Shown here piece after piece: positions 41,961 to 52,300 of a stretch of 64,000 bases of DNA. Below the pieces are notes generated by a model. It searched no databases, had not been told where the DNA came from, and worked only from the letters and a program-made list of their open reading frames with translations. Source of the stretch: Tigriopus japonicus (taxonomy: Eukaryota > Arthropoda > Copepoda > Harpacticoida > Harpacticidae); assembly GCA_010645155.1 (NCBI GenBank), contig CM021313.1:4457345-4521344 (forward strand), in the 5' to 3' direction. Both the position numbers and the translations under genes were made by a program. The first letter of the stretch is position 1, and every line of letters begins with the position of its first letter.

Positions 41961-42069
41961 GACCTTGCCCATGTTAACTGTAGGATATGTATTTCAAATT
42001 TCAGCTCAATCAAATGCCGGGGTCAAAAGTCGTACAGTCTCAGTACAAATCCTACCAAGAATGAATGGC

Positions 42070-42481
42070 CAGACCTGTGTCAATTACTTTTCAAATGTAA
42101 TTAATTACAAATACTTCGGTCTCAAAAGTAATTAAATACAATTACAATTACTTTCAAAAAGTAATTGAATTACATTTCAATTACATTATTTTTCAAGCCA
42201 ACTGGAATTTTTTTCTTTTTCAGTGCAAAATATGTAAAGAGCATATAAAACTTTTGAACTTAAGGTGAATCAATTTTTACGCTGAAAACTATTGGAAAAG
42301 CGGGGAGAACCTGTAACATGCTTAATCCTAGATCTTCCTATGTTGGTGAAAACGTAATTGTAATTTGAAAACTGTCAATTTCATTGGTTAAAATGTAATT
42401 AATTACTTTGATCTCAAATGTAATTAATAGCAATTGCAATTACGTATTTGCAATTTCAAATACGAATACATCACTGGTCTG
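42070..42481. mobile_element. Second CAGACC-type hAT-like MITE, older copy
   Basis: Begins CAGACCTGTGTCAATTAC and ends TCACTGGTCTG; the flanks TGAATGGC and TAAATGGA match at six of eight positions, as expected of an old 8-bp duplication. The interior is rich in GTAATTAATTAC-type palindromes. Confidence 0.6.
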
Positions 42482-43118
42482 TAAATGGACTAGCCCCTTT
42501 TTGGTAATCGTTTTACGACAAAAGGGCGAGCTCGTTCATTCTATTCTATCTTCAGTATATAAGTTTGAGAAGGCATAACTTTTCACTCCGGCATTCGATT
42601 GACCTGAAAATTGAAATATGTCGTCTACTTAGTACAAGCAAGGTCTCGTTTGTAGCAGAACGCGATTGAATAAATCCTTCTGGATATCATAATTCTCATC
42701 GTTAGCCTCTCACTTCAGAAATTCAGTGCTTCTTGATTGAGTGATCAACAAATATTTGGATAGAAACATTCCAATCTCTTTGTCAATAGCGAATCTAAGA
42801 AAAGTAATTGATTATTAAATAAAGTCTATCACAAGGAATGGGGAACATTTCAGATTACCTAAAAGTGTCTGCCACGATGTTAAAAAAGTGTTTATGCAAA
42901 AATAATCGCAATTGATTCCCTCTAAATATTTATGTTTAACTGTTTCCATATTTTACAACCTTGACCACAAATTCGCTTGGGAATGTGTTTCAAGCTCTTG
43001 CGTGCTATTTGTTGGATTGAACAAAGACATTCTCGTTATCATCAAACACTCCTTTCAAATAACTTTGCAAGAAATGCATGAATTGACTCATTTCAAACGT
43101 CAAAAGACTGAGTAATGA

Positions 43119-44162
43119 CTAAGGATGTCGTTCTATTGCACAAAAAATTGGCCTAAATTGCGCAAAAAATGGCAAAAATTGCACACAAAACGGCAAAAAT
43201 TGCCCTGAAATGCACAAAACCTCCATTCTGGATAAGACCTTTTTGAATGGTCTTAAATGGGGCTTGCAAAGTTTATTTGTTGTTACATCTTAACAATGAA
43301 GTGTTCCATTGTAATTTGGGAAACCACCTATGAACAAAGGTGGATGGGTGCTTGTTTGTAAGCAAAATGATTTTTTGTTGTTTAGCTTTTCTAAGAATCT
43401 TTCGTTACACAAGCCTTTGAAGGTTTCACACGAGTTTCAGGAAAGTACAATAGATGGCGTTAGGAGTAAATTAACGCTTTTGACTCGAATTATTCAGTGC
43501 TCGAAAATTTGATATTGAAGCCAAATACGAATGCACAAGTATCAACTACTGAAAGAAGATTTTCAATTTGCTCAATCATTTTTGCGCGCGCTAATTCATT
43601 GTGACTGCCAATTCACGTAAAACTGTACATTTGTCACTTCTGTGAAAATTCCGTTCGTTTATAGAGAATATCCAAAAAGTGACCCTGTTATTGAAGATTT
43701 CGGGCCTGGGGTGCCATCTAGATCAAAGGCATTGGTGGCAGTCCTAAAATATTGAACAGATTGAAATCAAATTAAATCCATCACTAATATCAACTTGAGG
43801 CAAACTTTAATGACTCATTGAAAAGTATTAACTCCAAGAAAACTCGGAATGCACTTTCCAATGTGCAACCATCAAACTGCGGTCAGATATATTTATCATT
43901 ATTCAATGCAAGGACTGCAAAAGCCCATAAAATTGTCGTCTGCTTCCCTATACGACTGAAATCTTTGGCACTATTTTAGCCACATTGAGTAATTGTTGTA
44001 CTCAAAACTAGTTTTTGCACAAATGGAACAGGTTTCTGACGGGAATCTCGGGAAAATGCATGAAAATTGCTAAAAATTGCACAAAACTTGAAAAATTGTA
44101 AAAAGTTGAAATAAACGGGAAAATTGCAAAAAGTTGCATTTACTAGAGAATGACATCCCTAG
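43119..44162. mobile_element. Non-autonomous hAT-like element, about 1.04 kb
   Basis: The left end CTAAGGATGTCGTTCT and right end AGAATGACATCCCTAG are inverted repeats with few mismatches. AGTAATGA is present at both sides (43111-43118 and 44161-44168, the AG overlapping the right end). Just inside both ends are A-rich GCAAAAATTGCAC repeats. A 60-codon frame inside has no domain. TAGGGATGTC-type ends are common in hAT elements. Confidence 0.75.
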
Positions 44163-44553
44163 TAATGAAGCATAACCGTAACAGAAAATAGACATTCCTA
44201 TCAAGTGGCTGGAACAAATTCCCAAATCTGCACTGGTCCACTGCATCTTGGAGAAAGCCACGGAGCAGCTGCTTCTAAAGTCCGACTTCGTTTCTGCGCG
44301 TTCCAAAAGGTATATGGTCCCCCTATATAATATAGGACAAAACAGACGGAAGTTCAAACGCTTCTTGCACATTTTTTACGCCTTCAAAGGGCTTCGTCGA
44401 TAAGTGTGTGTCTCTTACCTTAGAATGATTCATCATCGCCATGTGAGTCATTGCATAACCGAAGTATCCAAGTAAAGCAGAGGATCGAAGCAGGCCCGAA
44501 TCTTGATCGACGATTTCGAGGCTTCCCAAAACGCCAGAGAATATTCATTCAGT

Positions 44554-46221
44554 ATGGAAGATGCCACCCAAGTGTTGAGAACAGAATTGGAGCAAGCTTT
44601 AAAAGCAATGACTAAGATATCCAATGAACTGGGTCATCCCGAAAATGGTTTCATTCTGAACCAGAATCAGACTTTGGAGAGTGATCTAATCACCAAATTG
44701 AGAAGTGAGAATCAGGAATTGCAGACTGAAAATCAAGCCCTCAAGAACCAGCTCCAAGATCAGACACAGAAAAATGAGCAAAGTGAACAGGCTTTCCAAG
44801 AGATCCAAGAGATCAGTGCTAGACTTCAAGAAGAAGTCTTGGACATGGATCGCGAAAAGATTCGATTGACAGACCTAGTCAAAGCAGCTCGAGAAGAGAA
44901 TGAAGTGCTGAGTCAAGTCATGGAGCAAGTGTCCAAGGATTATGAAGAGCTGAGAGGATCACTGACCTCTAAAAAGAGGATCCAAGCTGATCCGGAGGAA
45001 AAAATTCAAGCTCTCAGAAACATGTCTAGAGCATTGGAAAGTGAGAATGAGCTCTTACTCAAGGATCGTGACAACCTGGAAGTCGAGGTCTGCTCCCTCA
45101 GGAAGCAAATTCGGCTGGACACTGAGAACATTGAATCTCTAAAGCAAACCAATCAAACCCTGAAGCTTGAACTGGAAGCCAAAGATAATGAAAGAGACTC
45201 ATTCATGGAACGGTTCGAACGATTGGAGACGGAAAAAATGAATGTGATGCTTCAATTATCCAATGTTGAACACGAACTTGACACTGCAAAGGAAGGTACA
45301 ACCAACCTGGAGAAAGAGTGCGAAAAATTAAGGTCGGCTCAATCCAACTCTGATGAAATTCTCGCCGCTTTGCGTGAAGGAAAACGGGTTGTGGAGCAAA
45401 AGTTACAGGATGTTTTGAGCCAGAACAATGGGCTCAATGAGCAGGTCAGCTTATCCGAAATCAAAGCTTTCAGTCTGGAAGAGGCCATGTCCATTTTGGA
45501 ACGAGAGAAGTTGATGGCTCAATCCGAGTGTCGCCAATTGGAACAACAAATAGCTGAGCAAACCAGTGTGTACCAGTCTCAAATTGATTCCATGCAAAAT
45601 GAGCTTAGTCTAAGGTTAGAGGAACTGGATGAGAACCGTGATCAAGAGCTGGACAAGGTGAAACAACGATATATCGACCTCTTTGACGAAAAGGCCGAGG
45701 AACTTCATGATGTGAAGGAACAACTCAGCAAGTCTACCAAGGAATTAACTGAAGCCAGGAAATTGATCACTGATCTTGAATACAGGGAGGTGGAGCTCCA
45801 AGATTTGCTATCAAAGGCCAGATCTCAAATGGATAACAAATATCAAGAAACCAACGAAGAAGTGCAACGCGAGATATCATCCCTTAAACTTTACACTATT
45901 GAAGTGGAAACGGAATTGGAACACCTGAAAGCTCAATATGACAGCTTGCAATGCAGCTATAAACAATCAGTAGATGCTTTGGGTTCTAGGCTGTATGACA
46001 TCACTAATCTATTGCAGACTCATAAATTGACTGAAACTCAAGAGTTGAAGAACCATGAAGCAGAACTGGCTCAATCCAAAGATCTAAGTAAAAACTTTCC
46101 AACAACTAATACTGAATCAATGCCAAAGATTGAATCTACCGCTAATTCCAAGGGCAACAAGAAGAAAATCAAAAGGAAGCACAGAAAGGATCACAAAAAT
46201 GTGACACCTGTCAGAGGATAA
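44554..46221 (+). CDS. Long coiled-coil protein, unassigned
   Basis: 555 residues in one exon; start taken at the first ATG in frame (MEDATQVL). From about residue 5 to 510 it is almost unbroken alpha-helical heptad sequence rich in Glu, Gln, Lys and Leu (for example ELEQALKAMTKISNEL, ENQELQTENQALKNQL, KLRSENQEL). A short lysine/arginine-rich tail (NKKKIKRKHRKDHKN, about 535-550) could be a nuclear-targeting or binding patch. No other domain is seen. The layout is that of scaffold proteins such as golgins, centrosomal or kinesin-associated proteins, but coiled coils cannot be assigned by resemblance. The gene converges on the CEBPZ pseudogene. ORFs on the opposite strand near 44.1-44.5 kb look like noise. 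Confidence 0.75.
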   Translation: MEDATQVLRTELEQALKAMTKISNELGHPENGFILNQNQTLESDLITKLRSENQELQTENQALKNQLQDQTQKNEQSEQAFQEIQEISARLQEEVLDMDREKIRLTDLVKAAREENEVLSQVMEQVSKDYEELRGSLTSKKRIQADPEEKIQALRNMSRALESENELLLKDRDNLEVEVCSLRKQIRLDTENIESLKQTNQTLKLELEAKDNERDSFMERFERLETEKMNVMLQLSNVEHELDTAKEGTTNLEKECEKLRSAQSNSDEILAALREGKRVVEQKLQDVLSQNNGLNEQVSLSEIKAFSLEEAMSILEREKLMAQSECRQLEQQIAEQTSVYQSQIDSMQNELSLRLEELDENRDQELDKVKQRYIDLFDEKAEELHDVKEQLSKSTKELTEARKLITDLEYREVELQDLLSKARSQMDNKYQETNEEVQREISSLKLYTIEVETELEHLKAQYDSLQCSYKQSVDALGSRLYDITNLLQTHKLTETQELKNHEAELAQSKDLSKNFPTTNTESMPKIESTANSKGNKKKIKRKHRKDHKNVTPVRG

Positions 46222-46395
46222 TGTAAAACGTCTTGCCCAGTCACAACCTTATTTTTTTCACCATGACTCCATGTATCATTCACTCACTAACTAAATACTT
46301 TTCATGTTAAAAATCAAGATTGAATCTTTAACCTCACTGCAATTGAAGACTTGATAATTTAATCACAAATACCAATTTCAATTTACTTTCACAAC

Positions 46396-48243
46396 TCATT
46401 TTTTCTTTCCTTTTGATTTGGACTTAAAACCCTTTTTCGCGCCACCAGATTTGTTTTTGAACGTTTTGCCGCCAGGTATGGATTTTTTAGCCCAGTTGTG
46501 TTGGGCGCCATGCAGATTGTTCCTGTTCTTTTCCCACTTGAGTTGCTTAACTCCAGCTCGATCTTTGACGGTGGACATAGCTTCAGACCCACCTAAATCC
46601 ATGTCATCCTGGTTCTCATCAATCATATCTGCAAATTCTTCCGCTGAAGCCAGCAGACTTGACAAATCTCCTCCCTTTTTAGGCACACTGAACTTCTTTC
46701 TCATGTGAGTAAGCTTGTCTATTTTCTTGGGCTGGACTTCATCTTCACTCTCACTGTCCTCTTCTCCGAAGCCCTCTTCATCAAATTCATCATCCAAATC
46801 ATCATCGTCGTCGTCGTCATCATCCATATCTTCTAATGCTTCAAAGTTGGCATCATCTTCACTATCTTCACCATCCAATGTAGGTTCTTCATCGTCTTCA
46901 CTGGCATCTTCATTTTCGTTGTCAGTGTCTTCATCGTCGTCGAGGGCCTTCAAATCGTGCAAATCTTGATCCACACCGTCCATATTGCTGGCCATGGTAT
47001 CCATGAACTTGTTGAAGTCCTCTGACGTGACACTTGATGCATCGCTATCTTCTTCTTCGGTCTTCTTGGAGGCCTTTTCTCGGAAGAATTTGTACAAGAA
47101 TTTCTTGTCTTCTGGGATTGTAGCTTCGTCACGTTGAACGTAATCTTTACTATCCGGAGCGATTGAACGGACTCCTTGAGCCACATATTTTCCTCTCTTG
47201 GCCAAAATGGTGGTCGGCTTGCCTTTCAAGGGTTCTTTCTTGGGATTTCGGAACACAAACCGATCCAAGAACCTCATAAGTGCGAAATCTTGCAAGGGAT
47301 ATCCCGAGTATTTGATCTGTATCTGATCCAGAATCTTTTGAGCAAAAAGCGCCGCAGAGGGATGGAAATGTTGGGTCAAGAGCTCAAGTTCCCACATCAC
47401 GCTATGCTCAACTCCACAATACATGGGATTGCGGTGATTAGTATCATAACCCATGCTTTTTCGATGAATGGTATGACCTTACATGTTCTTCAAATGAACC
47501 CAAGAATTGGTCTGAAATAATGGTTTCACCTCTGGTTTTTCTTCATTTTCCTTATCTTCTTCTTTGACATCCTCGTAATGTTCTTCTTCATCGTCATCGT
47601 CCTCAAATTTGTCCATGACATTTGCCGGTAAACCATGGGACCTCTGGTGGAGATGAATATCTTTCCGACCGCGAACCACTTCGGAGACAAGGAAAAGACA
47701 TCCACAAACCAAATGTGGAGAAAATACTGGCACATCTGGAGTAATCTCTTAATGAACGCCCGACTTCGATTGGCGGAAGTATCGCTTTTCATGGCCTTGT
47801 ACAGCAAATTGAGGAACATGGTTTGCTTCGAGGACATTTCAAATCCCGGATCTTGAATCTTCTTGTACAAAGTGGTGTAGAATCGATCCGTACAAGACTC
47901 GCCATGATCAATGATCTGATACAACAGCATCAGGGCCTGGATACTCGTGTTGAACGCAGAAAGATTGACCACCCGAAACATGATCTGAATTTGATCTTCC
48001 AACAATTTCGACTCCAACTTTGCGTACGGAAAAGCCCGATTAACTCCAGTTAGAAGAGCCGACATGAGTTTGGTGTCAATCTCTCCTTTCTTGACACTTG
48101 CTTTGAAGAAACCAAAGTAGATCTAAATCAACTTATTGGCCAAATCCAGTTCGTTCTCTTCCAAGAGAACTTGACTGAGGAAACAGATTCCATAATATTG
48201 GGCTGTGGGACTCACATTGGGTCTATAGAGTCTGGGCTGATAG
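46396..48243 (-). pseudogene. CEBPZ: Decayed, 5'-truncated copy of CEBPZ (Noc1 family ribosome assembly factor)
   Basis: The region encodes the C-terminal half of CEBPZ/Noc1, a nucleolar 60S assembly factor. It includes SALLTGVNRAFPY, FNTSIQALMLLYQII, SKQTMFLNLLYKAMKSD, HLVCGCLFLVSEVV, then YDTNHRNPMYCGVEHSVMWE, LQDFALMRFLDRFVFRNPK, and an acidic then lysine-rich tail. It is broken at least three times: an in-frame TAG at 48123-48125, a one-base frame change near 47715-47740, and an in-frame TAA at 47479-47481. The N-terminal half (several hundred residues in relatives) is absent; similarity stops near 48243, close to a hAT-type end fragment (48304-48316). No introns and no clear poly(A) tail, so retrocopy versus degraded duplicate is unresolved. 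Sequencing error is a less likely explanation for three lesions plus truncation. Confidence 0.8.
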
Positions 48244-48303
48244 TCATGAGATCTTTTATGTTCTTATTTTTCTTCTTGGTCTTTTTCTTTTCGCCCCCCC
48301 TGA

Positions 48304-48316
48304 TTGCCGACCCCTG
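48304..48316 (-). mobile_element. Isolated terminus of the CAGGGGTCGGCAA hAT-like family
   Basis: TTGCCGACCCCTG, identical to the right terminus at 49281-49293, sits about 60 bases from the truncated end of the CEBPZ copy. No partner terminus was found nearby, so it may be a remnant or chance. Confidence 0.35.
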
Positions 48317-48684
48317 ATTCAAGGAAAAATAATGCGGAGCTTTGGGAGCACAAAAAATTGTAATGCTGCAACGATGGAACGTTAATCTTTTTTTGAATAT
48401 GTGCTTTATACTTTTTTTTTACAAGACATAGCTACACAGAATACAGTGGAGGGCAAAGTAAAACATGACAATGAATTTAATAATGCTTCTTAGACATGTA
48501 AGAATGGAAATTGAAAAATTGCATAGTGGCATTAGCCAAGAATTTCTTACGCATTAGCACGTGAATGGAGAGAGGGGGAACAGGCTAGCAAGGTTTTTTC
48601 CCAATTTTGATCCCACTTTAACACATCACATACAAAAAGGAGTAATGATGTGTAAAGTGACTAGTTTTGCAAACATGTGAAGAG

Positions 48685-49293
48685 CAGGGGTCGGCAACCT
48701 GTGGGCCCGGGCCCAAATGTGGGCCCAAGGATGGTGGGCCTAGACAGAGTACAGTCATAAAGTGCGCCATCTAGTGGATTTCATGCGGCAACAGCTCGCC
48801 GTTCCCATGATGCACATATTTTTGAAGATTGCAATGGTCATTCATCAGTTTTGGACAAACTAAAGTGCCTCAAATATTGACTGAGTATTGGTAATGGACC
48901 TGTGGTGGTTTTTGGTTGAAATCATTAGTGAAATCCCTCTCAAAATGGAATGGAAATCTGACTACTATAAAGGTAATTTAAGCATGATATATGTCATAAT
49001 TCATCATAAAAACACTAAGGTATCACTTGGAGTTCGGCCATCAACATTTTAGGCACTTTAGTTTGTCCAAAACTGATGAATGACCGTCGCAATCTTCAAA
49101 AATATGTGTATCATGGGAACGGCGAGCTGTTGCCGCATGAAATCCACTAGATGGCGCACTTTATGACTGTACTCTGCTCTAGGTGGGCCCAGAGATCTTT
49201 GATCAATGAATTGTGGGCCCGCAAACCTTCTATCATTGGTGGGCCAAAGACAAATTTAGTGGGCCTTGACCCAAAAAAGGTTGCCGACCCCTG
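48685..49293. mobile_element. hAT-like MITE (CAGGGGTCGGCAACCT ends), carrying another MITE inside
   Basis: Ends CAGGGGTCGGCAACCT and AGGTTGCCGACCCCTG (last base 49293, one base lost near the right terminus junction) are inverted repeats; the flanks GTGAAGAG and GGTTAGAG are weakly alike. Without the 449-bp insertion (441 plus duplication) the element is only about 160 bp and full of GTGGGCCC blocks. A related fragment is at 21235-21408. Confidence 0.75.
48741..49181. mobile_element. hAT-type foldback MITE, family T, copy 1
   Basis: Exact 8-bp duplication GGTGGGCC at 48733-48740 and 49182-49189. Long inverted termini of over 100 bp contain GAGTACAGTCATAAAGTGCG and the inner block CGCCGTTCCCATGAT. 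The same family recurs at 59036-59499. It has inserted into another hAT-like element (48685-49293), giving a relative age. No ORF. Confidence 0.92.
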
Positions 49294-49370
49294 GGTTAGA
49301 GCACAACCTTTACAGGTTATGGGATGGGCTTTAAAGGTTAGGATTTGGGCTTCACGTGCTAATGCAAAAG

Positions 49371-52300
49371 CTACTCTTCCCTCTTGGCCGCTAGAGTGCC
49401 GGATTCTCTTATTCCAGCCTGTCTCTCGGGCTCCATGGCAGCCATGGCGGTGGCGGAGGCCACAGCCTCAACAGCAGTCGCAACATCAAGTGCGTTGTCG
49501 GTACCCACTCTGGCCTTGATGGCATCAGCTTGATCCTCGGCCGCCCTGATCATGGCGTTGGCCATGTCCTCCTTGGCTCGGGTCACGGCCAGCGTCACGA
49601 CCTGGGCCATGTCCTCCTTGACCCGCGTCACGGCCTGGGCCATGTCCTCCTTGACCCGCGTCACGGCCTGGGCCATGTCCTCCTTGACCCGCGTCACGGC
49701 CTGGGCCATGTCCTCCTTGGCCCGTGTCGCCTCCCGTTGAGCCTTACATTTCTCTCTGGGGGAGAATACACAAAGTTATTAGTAAGGACGAGCAGAAAGT
49801 GCAAATAAATATAGCCTTTAAGTTACCAAAGGCTTCAGAAAAATGTACCCCAACGTGCAAAACAAAGTGCAGAAAAAGGTTGAAAGTGCAGATAAATGTC
49901 GAAAAAGAACAAGTACCTTGCATTTGGACTTGAAAAGTCCCTCATAGTCAAAGTGCCCACGGCGCTAAATTAAGCTGGAGAAGTCAATTGTAAGTTCCAA
50001 AGACATTTGACACTAGTTGTGAGATGAAGAGACAGCACAAATATTTGAGTTCGATTAATTAATTAAGTCACAAGACAAAAAAGGGATAACAAGTCAATAA
50101 AAATACAATAGGGAACAATCTTTTGAATTTTTCATTCTATTCCCTATGGTGGTCCAATGGTTGTCTCTACCTAAACTATTGAAGAAATCAATTGAGCCAT
50201 TGTTTTAATATCGCTTGACCAAAGTCATGGGCCCTGGTGATTGCAAGACACACTAGCTCATCCTAAAGAAGCTCATGGGAAAGAAGCGAAAACTAGGCCA
50301 AGTTGTTGGGGTTTTTAAGCTTCGATTGTTGCCGTTGTTGTCGCCACCATCAACTCAGGAAGTCCAAATTACAAAGAAATTCGATTTTGCGATCAGTTTA
50401 AGTAAATTATGATAATACCGATCTATTCAGTTGCCATATTGCATAATAAGCAGTGCTCAAGTTATTGTGTTAATATTTTTCGGATTGGAAGGCTCCTTGT
50501 CCTGCATTTTTTTTTGAAGCTTCACGTTAACGCCACTTGTCGCTAGGGTCAAGTTTTCGCTTCTTTCCCATGAGCTTCTTTAGCTCATCCTGGAAAACAA
50601 ACCCCGTCATTTTCCTTGACGTGGGGGACGCTTCAACCTCGGAAAGTGGGAGTGGGCCTCAAACGGAGGTTCAAAGTACGCCAAATTGTCCCAAAACCTA
50701 GTGTGCACTTTTGATTTCCGTCGTGGTGTGCGCAGGCGTGTCTTTCCGTGACCAGGATTGAACATGTTTCGTATCATTCATTTTGGAAGACCTATCCCTT
50801 CGATCAGGACTGTTACTTCCAACATCAATTTCCAACCCATACCAAAACGACCGTAAACTCGTTTCAAGCATCAATACTGGCCCTGTTTTGAGACCTTCGA
50901 GTCGTGGGCGTGGCTTGAAGTGGATGTGTCAGTCGATTCTACTACTTACTAACACCTGTGCAAAATTTTACACATAAAGATGGAATTGGTTGGATCACCC
51001 ACCTACAGAAACACTCTGCCATGCCATTTCAACCATGAATTGGACAGTCTTGCTTCCTTTTACAGCATCTTTCATTTTTCATCACTTCTGTCCTTAAAAT
51101 GATCTTTAATTTGGCGTTATCTCGTCATATACTGTGCTTATCTAGTCCAATGGGATCAGATCATTTAATTGTGATATTAAAAATTTCTTTAACAAGGACA
51201 TTACAAATTATTCATTCTTACCTGTTTGCAGAGAAGCCAATCACATCTTGAACAACGTACTCATGTTGCTTGACAGATCATCGTGGTTTTGAAAGCCTCA
51301 TTATATCAAGAAAAAAAGAAATGGTTTCTGCCAATTCATCACACAATCAAAGTATTAGTATAATGGAAGGTAGCAAAATAAGATCTTTCTGAAAGCTTTA
51401 CTTCTACAGGGAACGGTCAAATTGTTAAACCCCCAAAATGATCAAAAGGCACAAACCATCGCACAGAACAATACAATGCAAATCATTTTTAAGGTCAATT
51501 CAAGATCCACACTTCTTAAACAACGTACACTTGTGGCCTGATAATTTGGCATAACTTTTTGAAGCCCTATTTTATCAGGAAAAAAAATTCTTCTGTCAAT
51601 TTGTTCACAACACCATCGAGTTGTTAAGATATTGGAAGAAAATAAGATGATTCTAAAAGCTTGCATTTGCAGACTGCGCTTAAAGTGTGAATCCTAAAAA
51701 AATGATTAAGGCACAAACATATTTACATAAGTAACATTGCCCATCATTAAAGTAACACAATATCTGGTTTTTCCAGGCATCTAATCATACATCTAATCAT
51801 AAGCACAAAAGTTTTCAGGTAGCACAAAAATAATGCTTAAAGCTATCCAACAATGGTTCCAGGATAGCTCGGTACATGGGATAACTCAACACAGGAAAAC
51901 TGGGTACAACGGAAAACTCGGTACAGCGGAAAACTGTGTACACCGGAAAACTCAGTACTGGAAGATTCAGTACAGGAAAACTGGGTACAGCGGAAAACTG
52001 GGTACAGCAGAAAACTCAGTACAACAGAAAGCTGGGTACAGCGCAAAACTGGGTACATGGGAAAACTGGGTACATTGGAAAACTGGGAACATCAGAAAAC
52101 TGGGTAAAGGGCAAAATTGGATGCATGGGTGCAACGGAAAACTGGGTACTTCTTACAACGGAAAACTGGGTACTGCCGAAGGTGGGTACAACATACAACT
52201 GAATACATCTTAAAGCCATATCAACATATTTAACCTGGCAATTTAACTATCAATGTAGGCGCAGAGGAACTTTCATTAGCTTTATTAAAACATTTTTGCA

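Larger units (their letters stand above)
41303..42742. mobile_element. Foldback element, copy 2, split by two younger insertions
   Basis: The left arm (GAGTCAAGAACCACTGAATT at 41304) matches the 12451-12872 copy. It is interrupted by the 41408-41960 element, resumes at 41969 (GATATGTATTTCAAATTTCAG), and its inverse arm is at 42520-42742 (ending TTCAGTGCTTCTTGATTGAG). The middle is occupied by 42070-42481. The undisturbed copy at 12.5 kb shows what the empty site looks like. Confidence 0.65.
40012..44553. other. Gene-free transposon-rich spacer
   Basis: About 4.5 kb without supported genes, holding at least five small DNA-transposon remnants listed separately: 40524-40663, 41303-42742 with insertions at 41408-41960 and 42070-42481, and 43119-44162. 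Confidence 0.6.
48317..49370. other. Gene-free spacer with a nested transposon pair
   Basis: No genes. It holds the 48685-49293 element and its internal insertion, with AT-rich sequence on each side. Confidence 0.5.

Noticed and set aside
44070..44529. Minus-strand ORFs beside the coiled-coil gene
   Set aside because: One overlaps the end of a MITE and neither has recognisable features; splice joins were not convincing.
49601..49712. CRISPR-like array
   Set aside because: Direct repeats abut without unique spacers, units are 33 bp in frame, and the genome is eukaryotic.
49530..49808. + strand frame with repeats of the RHGLGHVLLDP type
   Set aside because: Repeats keep several frames open; the minus-strand frame has balanced helix-forming composition and splice sites, so I prefer it.
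51833..52213. 126-codon ORF with repeated GKLGTAEN-like units
   Set aside because: It is a translation of the 17-bp minisatellite; the opposite arm gives the same ORF inversely, and 17 is not a multiple of 3.
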